Positions 53,003-61,244 of a DNA stretch of 64,000 bases are shown here, in pieces. This DNA comes from Acidicapsa acidisoli. Its GTDB lineage: Bacteria > Acidobacteriota > Terriglobia > Terriglobales > Acidobacteriaceae. The stretch spans positions 868,001-932,000 of the forward strand of contig NZ_JAGSYI010000002.1 in assembly GCF_025685625.1 (NCBI RefSeq), written 5' to 3'. The notes below the pieces were generated by a model. That model was not told the origin of the DNA. It worked only from the letters and a program-made list of their open reading frames with translations, and did not search any database. The position numbers and the translations under genes are program-made. How positions within the stretch are numbered: the first letter of the stretch is position 1; each line of letters starts with the position of its first letter.

Positions 53003-54769
53003 CTAGTATTTGCGGGGGCGCGGGGCGATGTACTGCGTGTCTACGGCTTCGAATTCGAAGCGCGGCTCGTCGGCGTCTGGCGCGAAGGTAGCCTTGGTGG
53101 TCTTGAGGAACTTTTCGTCGTTACGGTCCGGGAAGTCGGGCTTGTAGTGCGCGCCGCGGGACTCATCGCGGAGGGCTGCGCCCTGCGCGACTACTCGCGA
53201 GATCTGCAGCATGTTGTAGAGCTGGCGGGTGAAGGCGAAGCTGGTGTTGGCCCACTGGCTCTTGTCGCTGAGATTGATGTTGCGATAGCGTTCGAGGAGT
53301 TCGACGATTTTTTCGTCGGTCTTCTGGATGTTTTTGTTGTAGCGGATGACGGTGCAGTTGGCGGTCATGGTTTCGCCGAGTTCACGCCAGATCTTGAATG
53401 GGTTTTCCGTGCCGCTGGAGGTCATCAGTTGCTTGTTGATGCTCTCCTGACGGGCGAGTTCGTGGGCCGCGCCGCCGTCGCCCGGCGCGGCTGTCAGGCT
53501 CTTGGCGTAAGCAATGGCGTTGGGACCGGCCTGGAATCCGCCGAAGATGCAGCTTACGAGTGAATTGGCGCCGAGGCGGTTGGCGCCGTGGTACTGGTAC
53601 TCGGCCTCGCCCGCTGCGAAGATGCCGGGGATGTTGGTCATCTGGTTGAAATCGACCCAGAGGCCGCCCATAGTGTAGTGCATGCCGGGAAAGATCTTCA
53701 TTGGAACTTCGCGGGGGTCGTCGCCGACGAATTTCTCGTAGATTTCGAGGATGCCTTCGAGCTTGCGGTTCAGGGTTTCCTTGTCGATGTGGGTGAGGTC
53801 AAGATAGACCATCGGCTGGCCGTCGATGCCGAGCTGGTGCTCGTAGACGACCTTGTGAATGGCGCGGGTGGCGACGTCGCGAGGGACGAGGTTGCCGTAT
53901 TTCGGATACCACTCTTCGAGGAAGTACCAGCGGTCGGACTCGGGGATGGACTTGCCTGGGCGATTGTCGCCCGCTGTCTTGGGGACCCAGACGCGGCCGC
54001 CTTCGCCGCGCGCGGACTCGGACATGAGGCGGAGCTTGTCTTCGCCAGGGATGCAGGTGGGGTGGACCTGGATGAATTCGCCGTTGGCGTAGTACGCGCC
54101 CTGCTGGTAGAGGGCGGATTGGGCGGAGCCGGTGCAGACGACGGAGTTGGTGCTCTTGCCGAAGATGGCTCCGTTGCCTCCGGTCGCGATGATGATGGCG
54201 TCGGCGGCGAAGGTGCGCAGCGCCATTGAGCGGAGGTCCATGGCACAGATGCCGCGAGCTACGCCGTTTGTATCGAGGACGGCGGATAGGAACTCCCAGC
54301 CTTCGTACTTCTTGACTTTGCCTTCAGATTCGTAACGGCGGACCTGCTCGTCGAGCGCGTAGAGAAGCTGCTGGCCGGTGGTGGCTCCCGCGAAGGCGGT
54401 GCGATGGAAGAGTGTGCCGCCGAAGCGGCGGAAATCAAGCAGGCCTTCGGCGGTGCGATTAAAAGGGACGCCCATGCGGTCTAGGAGATCGATGATGCCG
54501 GGGGCGGCTTCGCACATGGCCTTGACGGGCGTCTGGTTGGCGAGGAAGTCGCCGCCGTAGATGGTGTCGTCGAAGTGCTTCCAGGTGGTGTCGCCTTCGC
54601 CTTTCAGATTCTTGGCGGCGTTGATGCCGCCCTGGGCGCAGACCGAGTGCGAACGCTTGACCGGGACGATGGAAAACAGATCCACGGTGCCGCCTGCTTC
54701 GGCGATCTTGATGACGGCTGCGAGTCCGGCGAGCCCTCCGCCAACGACGATGATTTTAGGTGCTGCCAT
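53003..54769 (-). CDS. sdhA: Succinate dehydrogenase flavoprotein subunit
   Basis: This 588-residue protein has FAD-binding GGGLAGLAAVIKIAEAG at residues 8-24, the flavinylation region RSHSVCAQGGINAA with the covalent-FAD His, and the substrate-site segment GMHYTMGGLWVDFNQMT. The C-terminal FAD loop IPGIFAAGEAEYQYHGANRLGANSLVSC and the helical end are also in place. It oxidises succinate to fumarate on the cytoplasmic side of the membrane. The sequence is of the longer B-type found with a single cytochrome b subunit. It is flanked on both sides by copies of the same hairpin repeat. Confidence 0.96.
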   Translation of the reverse strand: MAAPKIIVVGGGLAGLAAVIKIAEAGGTVDLFSIVPVKRSHSVCAQGGINAAKNLKGEGDTTWKHFDDTIYGGDFLANQTPVKAMCEAAPGIIDLLDRMGVPFNRTAEGLLDFRRFGGTLFHRTAFAGATTGQQLLYALDEQVRRYESEGKVKKYEGWEFLSAVLDTNGVARGICAMDLRSMALRTFAADAIIIATGGNGAIFGKSTNSVVCTGSAQSALYQQGAYYANGEFIQVHPTCIPGEDKLRLMSESARGEGGRVWVPKTAGDNRPGKSIPESDRWYFLEEWYPKYGNLVPRDVATRAIHKVVYEHQLGIDGQPMVYLDLTHIDKETLNRKLEGILEIYEKFVGDDPREVPMKIFPGMHYTMGGLWVDFNQMTNIPGIFAAGEAEYQYHGANRLGANSLVSCIFGGFQAGPNAIAYAKSLTAAPGDGGAAHELARQESINKQLMTSSGTENPFKIWRELGETMTANCTVIRYNKNIQKTDEKIVELLERYRNINLSDKSQWANTSFAFTRQLYNMLQISRVVAQGAALRDESRGAHYKPDFPDRNDEKFLKTTKATFAPDADEPRFEFEAVDTQYIAPRPRKY

Positions 54770-54803
54770 GATTGGAGTGATTCCTTCCCTGTTCTTGTTC
54801 GAC

Positions 54804-54867
54804 CCTCAGGGGCTAAAGCCCGCCCACTTGCCTGGCCTATCTGTACGGGCTGAAGCCCGTACCCTTC
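54804..54867. repeat. Dispersed hairpin repeat, copy 2 (upstream of sdhA)
   Basis: CCTCAGGGGCTAAAGCCC then TACGGGCT-GA-AGCCCGTA (54844-54861), ending ACCCTTC; same orientation and layout as the copy at 52914. The distal half is the better conserved between copies. Confidence 0.75.
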
Positions 54868-54894
54868 CTATTTACAACCCACAACCAGTTCGGC

Positions 54895-55383
54895 TCATAC
54901 GTGAGCCGGTTCGCGTTCCGGCTTTGGAATCGGCGGGGTGAATTGCAGCGGCCCGGCGATGCGGTTCCATGTATTGATGAGGGCGACGGCGGTTGTGAGC
55001 GATGCTAATTCGCTTGGAGAAAACTGGGCCGAAACGCCTGAGTAGTCTTCGTCGGTGACGTGGTCACCGGCAATAAAGGTGAGCTTTTCCGTCCAGCGCA
55101 GGGCTGCCTGTTCGCGAGCCGAGAAGATGCCGGCTTCGCGCCAGACTATGAGCAGGTCGAGCTTTTCCCGGGGGACGCCGAGTTTGCGGGCTGCGTTGAG
55201 GTGGTACTGGGTGCAGAAGGCGCAGCCGTTGATCTGCGAGGCGCGCAATTTAAGCATCTCGACGAGGTCGTGTTCGAGGCCAGAGGCGGCGACGGCCTGA
55301 CTGAGCGAGGTGAGAGCGGCGTAGGCCGCCGGTACGAGCTTCTGATATTCCTGCCAACTGATGCGTGCGGTTGAGGGCGACAT
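54895..55383 (-). CDS. AhpD-like carboxymuconolactone-decarboxylase-family protein within the sdh operon
   Basis: This 162-residue protein is all-alpha with the AhpD redox motif CAFCTQYH (Cys-x2-Cys-x3-His) at about residues 56-63, preceded by MLKLRASQING. It has the follow-up REAGIFSAREQAALRWTEKLT typical of the family. Such proteins are peroxidase or disulfide-reducing partners against oxidative stress. It begins 13 bases after sdhC and ends about 125 bases before sdhA, so it is co-transcribed. Protection against reactive oxygen from the respiratory complex is a possible reason; inference. Confidence 0.9.
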   Translation of the reverse strand: MSPSTARISWQEYQKLVPAAYAALTSLSQAVAASGLEHDLVEMLKLRASQINGCAFCTQYHLNAARKLGVPREKLDLLIVWREAGIFSAREQAALRWTEKLTFIAGDHVTDEDYSGVSAQFSPSELASLTTAVALINTWNRIAGPLQFTPPIPKPEREPAHV

Positions 55384-55396
55384 ACGTTTCTCCTCT

Positions 55397-56167
55397 CTAA
55401 ACTTGCGAATACGAAGCGGAAGTTACGAGTGAGCTTGTTGCCGGAGTTGCATCCTCCGGGGCGTTTTTGTAATCGGGTCCAACGAAGGCGTAGAGGCTGG
55501 CGAGGCCGAGGCCGCAGAGCAGGATTCCAACAGCGGCGCAGACGTAGCCGAAGCGCTTGCGGGCTTTGTTGCCGGGAGTGATGCCCCACTTGGCGGCAAA
55601 GAGCCAGATGCCGTAGGAGAAGTGCCAGCAAACGGCGATCATGGCGATGGCGTAGACGGCGAGCATCCAGGGGTTTGCTAGCTCCTGCTGGACTTTATAG
55701 AAGGCTGCGCCGGGATGTTCGGGCAGGTTGACGCCCATGAATCGCTGACGCAATACGTGCTGGATGATGTAGACGAAGGCGATGTAGCCGGTCCAGCGCT
55801 GGGTGACGTACATCCAGTTGCCGGCCCAGGGGTAGTAAATAACGTTGCTCTTGCCGCGCAGGGCGATGTAGACGCCGTAGAGGGCGTGATAGGCGAGCGG
55901 GATGAAGATGAGGCCCCACTCAAGGACGCGGACGAGAGGCAGGCTGTTGAGGAACTTGACCTGCGCGGCGTAAGCTGCGGGGCCTTTGAGCGCCTCGAAG
56001 TTGGAAAGGATGTGTTCGATGAGGAATGCGCCGATGGGCACGATGCCGGAGAGCGAGTGCAGCTTGCGCAGCAGGAAGGAATGGCCCTTGCCGGCGCGGA
56101 GAGGCTCTACGCCGGGCGCCAGTTTATGAGTTGATTCGCTGGCGGCAGGACGGGCGGCGGTTGCCAT
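55397..56167 (-). CDS. sdhC: Succinate dehydrogenase cytochrome b558 subunit
   Basis: From ATG 56167 the protein has 256 residues and five membrane helices (LHSLSGIVPIGAFLIEHIL, VLEWGLIFIPLAYHALYGVYIAL, WTGYIAFVYIIQHVL, WMLAVYAIAMIAVCWHFSYGIWLF, FGYVCAAVGILLCGLGLASLYAFV). His residues in helices 1, 2, 3 and 4 fit two b hemes. This is the single-anchor B-type cytochrome, so no sdhD is expected. It passes electrons to quinone. It is the first gene of the operon; the upstream frame to 56239 is discarded for lack of similarity. Confidence 0.93.
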   Translation of the reverse strand: MATAARPAASESTHKLAPGVEPLRAGKGHSFLLRKLHSLSGIVPIGAFLIEHILSNFEALKGPAAYAAQVKFLNSLPLVRVLEWGLIFIPLAYHALYGVYIALRGKSNVIYYPWAGNWMYVTQRWTGYIAFVYIIQHVLRQRFMGVNLPEHPGAAFYKVQQELANPWMLAVYAIAMIAVCWHFSYGIWLFAAKWGITPGNKARKRFGYVCAAVGILLCGLGLASLYAFVGPDYKNAPEDATPATSSLVTSASYSQV

Positions 56168-56529
56168 GAATTTAGAACTCCTGATAGCGGATATAGCGAC
56201 TCGGCGCGGGTGCTCTGAAATGTCGAATCTAATGTGCATTATTGGTGGCGGGTCTTGGCACCGTCAAGGAAGCGGGGCTGGGGTTTGCCGCATTGCGAAA
56301 AAGGCCACAAAAGCCGATAAACCTTCGGCGCGGAGAAATCCGCTGTCAATCATAAGAGCTAGTTGTTTCAATCTAAGAGGCCCCAAAAGCAAACCCCGGA
56401 GCTTTCGCTCCGGGGTTTGCGAGATACAAGCTCGCCTACGAGCGTACGGAATGCCTTATTGTTTCTAGATTGCACGTGTGTATCAAGAGAAGCGGATAGC
56501 GTATTTCCGCTGGATTTACGGTCGGATAT
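56168..56529. other. 362-base gap: sdh promoter region and rdgB terminator
   Basis: It contains the strong hairpin at 56389-56420 and presumably the sdhC promoter between about 56170 and 56260, where no clear boxes were fixed. No gene was seen. Confidence 0.5.
56389..56420 (-). terminator. Rho-independent-type terminator of rdgB
   Basis: Perfect 14-base arms GCAAACCCCGGAGC and GCTCCGGGGTTTGC enclose a 4-base loop. On the minus strand the stem is followed by TTTTGGGG. It lies 110 bases after the rdgB stop and before sdhC, insulating the two units. Confidence 0.8.
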
Positions 56530-57153
56530 TCAAAATGTAAGCCGCGGCAGGAGGTCCGCAAATGCCAGGCCACGATGGCTGATGGCGAATTTGACGTTGA
56601 TGTCGAGGTCTGCCATGGTCTGGTCGAGATCTGGAAGGTAAAAAAGCGGGTCGTAGCCGAAGCCGCCTGTGCCGTGTGGAGCTTCGAGAATCAGGCCTTC
56701 GACGGTGCCTTCGGATGTAAGAATCACTTCCCCGTCGCGGGCGGCGGCGAGGACGCAGCGATAGCGGGCCGTGCGGCGGGTCATGGGTACGCCATCGAGC
56801 TTTTGCAGGAGAACGATGTTGTTCCAAACGTCGGTGTTGTCGTTGGCGTCTGGGGAGTCGGTGAGGCCGCTGTCGGCGGCGAAGCGCGCGGAGCGGACTC
56901 CGGGTGCGCCGTCGAGGGCGTCGACTTCGAGGCCGGAGTCGTCGGCGATGACCAGTTCGCTGGGTGCGAAGCCGCTGTAGTAGACCGCCTTGGTGATCGC
57001 GTTTTGCTCGAATGTCTCGCCGTGCTCATGCGGGGCGGGGATGGTCCGAAGGCCGGGGACTGGGTCGATCGCAATTTGGTACTCTTCGGCTGCTTCGCGG
57101 AAGTCGGCTAATTTACCCGCGTTGGTGGTGGCAACAAATAGGCGGAGGGCCAT
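56530..57153 (-). CDS. rdgB: XTP/dITP diphosphatase (non-canonical purine NTP pyrophosphatase)
   Basis: This 207-residue protein is of the Ham1/RdgB family. It has the N-terminal FVATTNAGKLADFREA (nucleotide loop), ETFEQNAITKA, the metal-site pair in LVIADDSGLEVDALDGAPGVRSARFA, TRRTARYRCVLA, and GTGGFGYDPLFYLPDLDQTMADL near the end. It removes deaminated purine nucleotides (ITP, XTP) to protect DNA and RNA. It is about the usual family length. It is 63 bases below the split transporter genes and ends at a strong hairpin terminator. Confidence 0.95.
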   Translation of the reverse strand: MALRLFVATTNAGKLADFREAAEEYQIAIDPVPGLRTIPAPHEHGETFEQNAITKAVYYSGFAPSELVIADDSGLEVDALDGAPGVRSARFAADSGLTDSPDANDNTDVWNNIVLLQKLDGVPMTRRTARYRCVLAAARDGEVILTSEGTVEGLILEAPHGTGGFGYDPLFYLPDLDQTMADLDINVKFAISHRGLAFADLLPRLTF

Positions 57154-57216
57154 GTTGCGAGTGTAACTGGAGTGAATCGATTTTTGCGCGGGATTGAATT
57201 TGAAGACGGAATTCGT

Positions 57217-57630
57217 TTAATGGGCGAGCAGGTAGACGCCGATGCAGACCAGAACGGCCGCAGTCCAGCGGCGTCGGTCGACGTTTTCCTTGAGAAAGAT
57301 CTTGCCTGCGACGGCGTTGGTGACGAGGGTGAGGGAGGCTGAGGCCGGCGCGACGAGGCTGAGATTCAAGTGGTTGAGGGCGAAGAGCAACGAGAAGAAT
57401 GCCAGTGCCAGAAATCCGACGCCTGCGAAGAAAAGCGGGCAGGTCACGACGGCTCGGATTGCGCCTTTGAGTCCGGAGTGAGCGCGGATGTCGTCGAGGT
57501 CGCCGATGGATTTCATCGCGGCCGCGGTCAGGACTTCTCCGGTGGTCGAGCACAAGACGACGGCGGCGATCATGGCGGAGGCGGTCAATGGTCCGGGAAG
57601 GGGAGCAGGAGCGAAAAGGGCGAGGATCAT
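57217..57630 (-). CDS. DMT/EamA-type transporter, half-size subunit B
   Basis: This 137-residue protein has four membrane helices (MIAAVVLCSTTGEVLTAAAM, VVTCPLFFAGVGFLALAFFSLLFAL, LSLVAPASASLTLVTNAVAGKIFL, RWTAAVLVCIGVYLLAH), the fold of half an EamA protein. The last two form the conserved 'alternative-helix' pair of this superfamily. Its ATG overlaps the stop of the preceding half gene (57627-57630). The two are likely to form a heterodimer in place of the usual fused ten-helix transporter. The substrate is unknown. Confidence 0.8.
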   Translation of the reverse strand: MILALFAPAPLPGPLTASAMIAAVVLCSTTGEVLTAAAMKSIGDLDDIRAHSGLKGAIRAVVTCPLFFAGVGFLALAFFSLLFALNHLNLSLVAPASASLTLVTNAVAGKIFLKENVDRRRWTAAVLVCIGVYLLAH

Positions 57631-58058
57631 TTCGCGGCCACCTCCGGTGAGGAATTGACTTCGGCAGGAATTTCCGTGCGCGAAGGACCTTGCGCCACGA
57701 AGCCTACGCCGACGGTAATGAGCAGAATCCCAGCCCAGCGGGCGGTCGAGATCGGTTCGTGGAGCCAGAAGCGCGAAAGCAAGGCAACGATGACATTGCC
57801 GAAGGCCGTGGCAGGCAGAACAAAGGTGAGGTCAGCCCACGAGAGCGCCGTGAGATAGCTGGCGAAAAAGCCGATGAGCAGGGCAATTCCGGCAGCGATC
57901 CAGGGGGTGAAGACGGCGCCGATCAGAGAAGCGATGAGTTCGCCGGGGTGGGCGAGGCTGATGGCGGGCAGATCTCTCATGCCGCGTGAAAGACAGGTAT
58001 CGCCGAGAGGGGCGCAGATGGCTACCAGGGCCAGAATCAGGTACTGGCTCGCTTTCAG
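57627..58058 (-). CDS. DMT/EamA-type transporter, half-size subunit A, apparent CTG start
   Basis: The first ATG (57980) would give 117 residues and only three helices. The frame is open upstream and encodes LKASQYLILALVAICAPLGDTCLSRG before that Met, which is a clear first membrane helix matching subunit B. No ATG, GTG or TTG exists between the upstream stop and this helix, and CTG at 58056-58058 is the best start. That gives 143 residues and four helices (further helices FTPWIAAGIALLIGFFASYL, FVLPATAFGNVIVALLSRFWL, RWAGILLITVGVGFVA). It is coupled to subunit B by a 4-base overlap. Confidence 0.75.
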   Translation of the reverse strand: MKASQYLILALVAICAPLGDTCLSRGMRDLPAISLAHPGELIASLIGAVFTPWIAAGIALLIGFFASYLTALSWADLTFVLPATAFGNVIVALLSRFWLHEPISTARWAGILLITVGVGFVAQGPSRTEIPAEVNSSPEVAAK

Positions 58059-58247
58059 CCTGGAATGTGTACTCGAAGAGATAGCGTATGGCTCCCAGCT
58101 TTTTGGTTTTCAGCCAAAAGCTCGTAAGGACTGAGCTGTCAACGGTGCTTACAATCAGGAAAATTCCAACCCGTCGCGAAAATCCGACCTGGTCAACTTA
58201 ACCCTTTACTTAGACTCAGAGCGCCCGGACTCGGTTCCAAAAGTGAT

Positions 58248-58275
58248 GGCGGCAGCCCGGTTGGGTCCTGCCGCC
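58248..58275 (-). terminator. Hairpin terminator downstream of hpnJ
   Basis: GGCGGCAG (58248-58255) pairs with CTGCCGCC (58268-58275) around a 12-base loop. On the minus strand it is followed by ATCACTTTTGG. It lies 21 bases past the hpnJ stop, so it probably ends the efflux/hpnJ transcript. Confidence 0.65.
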
Positions 58276-58296
58276 GTTTGCAAACAGAGTTTGAAG

Positions 58297-59787
58297 CTAC
58301 GCTCCGGCGCTCAGTGGGTCCGGAGATTTGCCCTGGAGCTTCTTGGCGTCCTTGACCATCTTGTTGCGCTGTGCGCGCAGCTTGAGGAAGGCTTTGGCTT
58401 CGACATAGAGACGGGGAACGTCGCGGTTGACGATGGCCTTCCAGATGACGCGGAATGCAGCTTTGGGCCGGAAATAGTAGGCGTCGTAGAACTTGTGCAC
58501 CATCTCCAGAACATATTCCTTGGGCAGGCCGGGGTATTCGATATGCGCCATCTGGTGGCCGCCAGCATCGCTCATCGCGTCCTGGTTGGTGATGAAGCCG
58601 TTCTTTTCGGCGTAGTCGAAGAACTCGGTGCCGGGATAGGCGTGGGCGATGGAAACCTGGATGGTTTCTACGTCGAGGGACTTGGCGAAGTTGATCGTGT
58701 TCTGGATAGACTCTTTCGTCTCGCCGGGAAGGCCGAGAATAAAGTCGCCGTGAACGACGAGGCCGAGGTCGTTGCAGTCCTTGGCGAAGGCGCGGGCACG
58801 CTCGACGGTGGCGCCCTTCTTGATGTTCTTGAGAATCTGCGGGTCGCCAGACTCGAAGCCAACGATGAGCAGGCGGCAGCCCGCATCCTTCATGGCCTTC
58901 AGGGTTTCGCGATCTGTAGTGACGCGCGAGGTGCAGGACCAGGTCAGATTGAGGGGCTTGAGCTTTTCGCAAAGCTCGACGGTGCGGGCCTTCTGGATGT
59001 TGAAGGTGTCGTCGTCGAAGAAGAACTCCTTGACCTCGGGGAAGTTTTCTTTGGCCCACTTGAGCTCGGCTGCGACGTCATCGGTGGAACGCTTGCGCCA
59101 GGCGTGACCGCTGAGGGTCTGCGGCCAGAGGCAGAAGGTGCACTGGGCCGGGCAACCGCGCGTGGAGTAGAGCGAGATGTAGGGGTGCAGCAGGAACGGC
59201 ACATTGTAGCGAGTGACGTCCATGTCGCGCTTGTATATCTTGGTGGCCCAGGGCATCGCGTCTAGGTCTTCGATCTGGGGGCGGTCGGGATTGTGCACGA
59301 CTTTGCCGTTTTCGAGGTAGCTGATGCCGAGGATTTCATTGAGCGGCTTGCCCTGAGCGTACTCGACGACGGAGTAGTCAAACTCGCGGCGGCAGATGAA
59401 GTCGAGGGCGTGGCACTCGTTGAGGGCCTTGTCGGGCGAAGTCGTGACAGGCGGGCCGACGAAGGCAATCCGGATCGAGGGATTGGCCGCCTTGATGGCT
59501 TCCGCGAGGCGCTGATCGCCTTCCCAGCCTACCGTCGAGGTGAAGAGCACGAGGAATTCGTAACCCTTGCAGATCTCGATGGTCTCGGTGGCGCTGACGT
59601 GGTGCGGCGGCGCATCGAGCAGACGCGACCCTTCCAGGAGACCGGCGGGATAGGCGAGCCAAACCGGATACCAGTAGGACTCGATCTCGCGGGTAGCAGG
59701 CCAGCGCGAGCTGGCGCCACCGTCGAAGTTCTCGAAGGAAGGCGGATTGAGGAAGATCGTTTTCAGTGGCGTGCTTTTCGTTGGCAT
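58297..59787 (-). CDS. hpnJ: Hopanoid biosynthesis B12-binding radical SAM protein HpnJ
   Basis: This 496-residue protein starts at ATG 59787, six bases after AGAGG. The opening KTIFLNPPSFENFDGGASSRWPATREIESYWYPVWLAYPAGLLEGSRLLDAPPH is the hallmark of HpnJ, followed by a B12-binding-like domain. The radical SAM core has the cluster motif CPAQCTFC near residue 210 and FFFDDDTFN, GDFILGLPGETKES. HpnJ acts in the late tailoring of bacteriohopanepolyol side chains (cyclitol ether head group). The other hpn genes are not in the window. It lies 50 bases after a TolC-family gene. Confidence 0.9.
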   Translation of the reverse strand: MPTKSTPLKTIFLNPPSFENFDGGASSRWPATREIESYWYPVWLAYPAGLLEGSRLLDAPPHHVSATETIEICKGYEFLVLFTSTVGWEGDQRLAEAIKAANPSIRIAFVGPPVTTSPDKALNECHALDFICRREFDYSVVEYAQGKPLNEILGISYLENGKVVHNPDRPQIEDLDAMPWATKIYKRDMDVTRYNVPFLLHPYISLYSTRGCPAQCTFCLWPQTLSGHAWRKRSTDDVAAELKWAKENFPEVKEFFFDDDTFNIQKARTVELCEKLKPLNLTWSCTSRVTTDRETLKAMKDAGCRLLIVGFESGDPQILKNIKKGATVERARAFAKDCNDLGLVVHGDFILGLPGETKESIQNTINFAKSLDVETIQVSIAHAYPGTEFFDYAEKNGFITNQDAMSDAGGHQMAHIEYPGLPKEYVLEMVHKFYDAYYFRPKAAFRVIWKAIVNRDVPRLYVEAKAFLKLRAQRNKMVKDAKKLQGKSPDPLSAGA

Positions 59788-59837
59788 GGACATCCTCTTG
59801 ATTCTAACATTTTGGCGGTTTTTTCACCCGCCAGACC

Positions 59838-61244
59838 TCATTTGGTGACGGCCGCCGGCTCCGGGAGCTGCAACTCGTGCAGCCAGTCTTCCATGTGTCC
59901 GAGGGCCCGGAGAAGGCTCAGGCGGGCCTTGGCCAGGTCGAATCCAGCGTCGAGAGATTCGATGGTTCTTTGGCTCTCGTCGATGCGGGCTTGTTGCTCG
60001 GCTTTGGGAGAAAGCTGCGGCGCCGCGTTTGGTCCGGCGGCGCTTCCGTTGCCGTTTTGCAGCTCGGTTTGAACGGTTTTGACCTGCTCGGCTGCAATCT
60101 GCTGTTTTAGACTCGCGATTTCGGCTAGCGTGTCAAGTTCGCGCAGGCTTCCGGAGAGGTTGGCGATTTGGACGTCGTTCTGGCGCTGAGCCTGTTCGGC
60201 TTCGGCGGTGGCGCGGAGGGCGTCGGCTGCGGATTCTCTGGCTTTGGCCTTGCGAATCAGATCATAGATGGGAATCTGGATCTGGAAGCCGGCACTGAAG
60301 TTGTCAGCCTTGGGTTTTACACCGGTACGGCTGGTGTAGTAGAGGTTGTAATTGTTCAGCGAGGTTGCATCCCGGTTATAAGAAGCCCCGAATCCAATCT
60401 GAGGCCAGATTCTTGCGGCTGACTTTTCACCGCGAGCTACAAACAGCTTGGACTGGGCTTCAGCCTGTGCAGATTGGATGCCCGAGGTAACAACAGCGAC
60501 CGTATCCGCGTGGATTGCGGGAATTTCGGGAATGCTGGCATGATCCGGCGTGATGGAAGTTTTGGGCAGACCAGTAAGCGATACGAGCTGGCTTGTCAGA
60601 TTGTCAGCTCTCGCCTGCAGGTGGATGAGTTTGAGCTTGAGCTGGGCTACGATCAACTTGACATCCAAAAGTTGACTGAGGGGATCAACGCCTGCGTCGG
60701 TACGCTGCTGTTCGATGTCGATCAGGCGGTCCGCAAGAGCTTGCTGCTGGCGAGAGGCTTCCAGCTCTCTCGCAACTGTGTCCAGTTCGATGTAGGCCGT
60801 CGAGGCATCAAGAGCGACTTGCTCTTTTTCGTCGCTGAGCCTGAGCGTTGCGGCCTGAATACCGGCACGGGCCGCTTTAATGTACTGCCCCTGAGGGACA
60901 CTGTAGGCCAGCGCTTGCATGGACGCATTGGCAATCGACGGCTGCCCGGTTGGAAAACCAATGGACGGAGGCCCGATGCTGGAGCCGATCACAAGATTTG
61001 GGACGTATGCATCCTGAGTCTCGGAGAGTGCCGCTTCGGCCTTGCGGACGTCCGCGTCCGCCAATTTGACCGCGCTGCTGTTGCGCTGGGCAAGATTAAC
61101 TATGGTCCCGAGCGAAATCTGAGCCGGTGCAACGACTGGCGCCATCGCGAGCGCAATTGCAAACAACAGACCGCTGGTCCGGTTGAGCGGGAGTTGGGAG
61201 CGGCGCGAATTGTAACTGGCTTTCACTTGCAATGATTCGTTCAA
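59838..61244 (-). CDS. TolC-family outer-membrane efflux protein
   Basis: This 468-residue protein has a signal (LLFAIALAMAPVVAPAQ) and two OEP repeats of long alpha-helices with short barrel strands: LGTIVNLAQRNSSAVKLADADVRKAEAALSETQDAY and, in the second half, KAKARESAADALRATAEAEQAQRQNDVQIANLSGSLRELDTLAEIASLK. This is the TolC/NodT trimeric exit duct. The C-terminus ends LLRALGHMEDWLHELQLPEPA. It is the third gene of an operon in which the stop/start overlaps (ATGA at 61241-61244) show coupling to the TPR gene. No pump is encoded alongside. Confidence 0.9.
   Translation of the reverse strand: MNESLQVKASYNSRRSQLPLNRTSGLLFAIALAMAPVVAPAQISLGTIVNLAQRNSSAVKLADADVRKAEAALSETQDAYVPNLVIGSSIGPPSIGFPTGQPSIANASMQALAYSVPQGQYIKAARAGIQAATLRLSDEKEQVALDASTAYIELDTVARELEASRQQQALADRLIDIEQQRTDAGVDPLSQLLDVKLIVAQLKLKLIHLQARADNLTSQLVSLTGLPKTSITPDHASIPEIPAIHADTVAVVTSGIQSAQAEAQSKLFVARGEKSAARIWPQIGFGASYNRDATSLNNYNLYYTSRTGVKPKADNFSAGFQIQIPIYDLIRKAKARESAADALRATAEAEQAQRQNDVQIANLSGSLRELDTLAEIASLKQQIAAEQVKTVQTELQNGNGSAAGPNAAPQLSPKAEQQARIDESQRTIESLDAGFDLAKARLSLLRALGHMEDWLHELQLPEPAAVTK

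Noticed and set aside
52180-54229. Long plus-strand open frames opposite sdhB and sdhA
   Set aside because: Shadows of strongly conserved genes; no start signals or family resemblance.
58243-59265. Plus-strand open frame of 340 codons opposite hpnJ
   Set aside because: Antisense shadow; the composition (Val/Glu/Gly-rich without motifs) is what the reverse of hpnJ codons gives.
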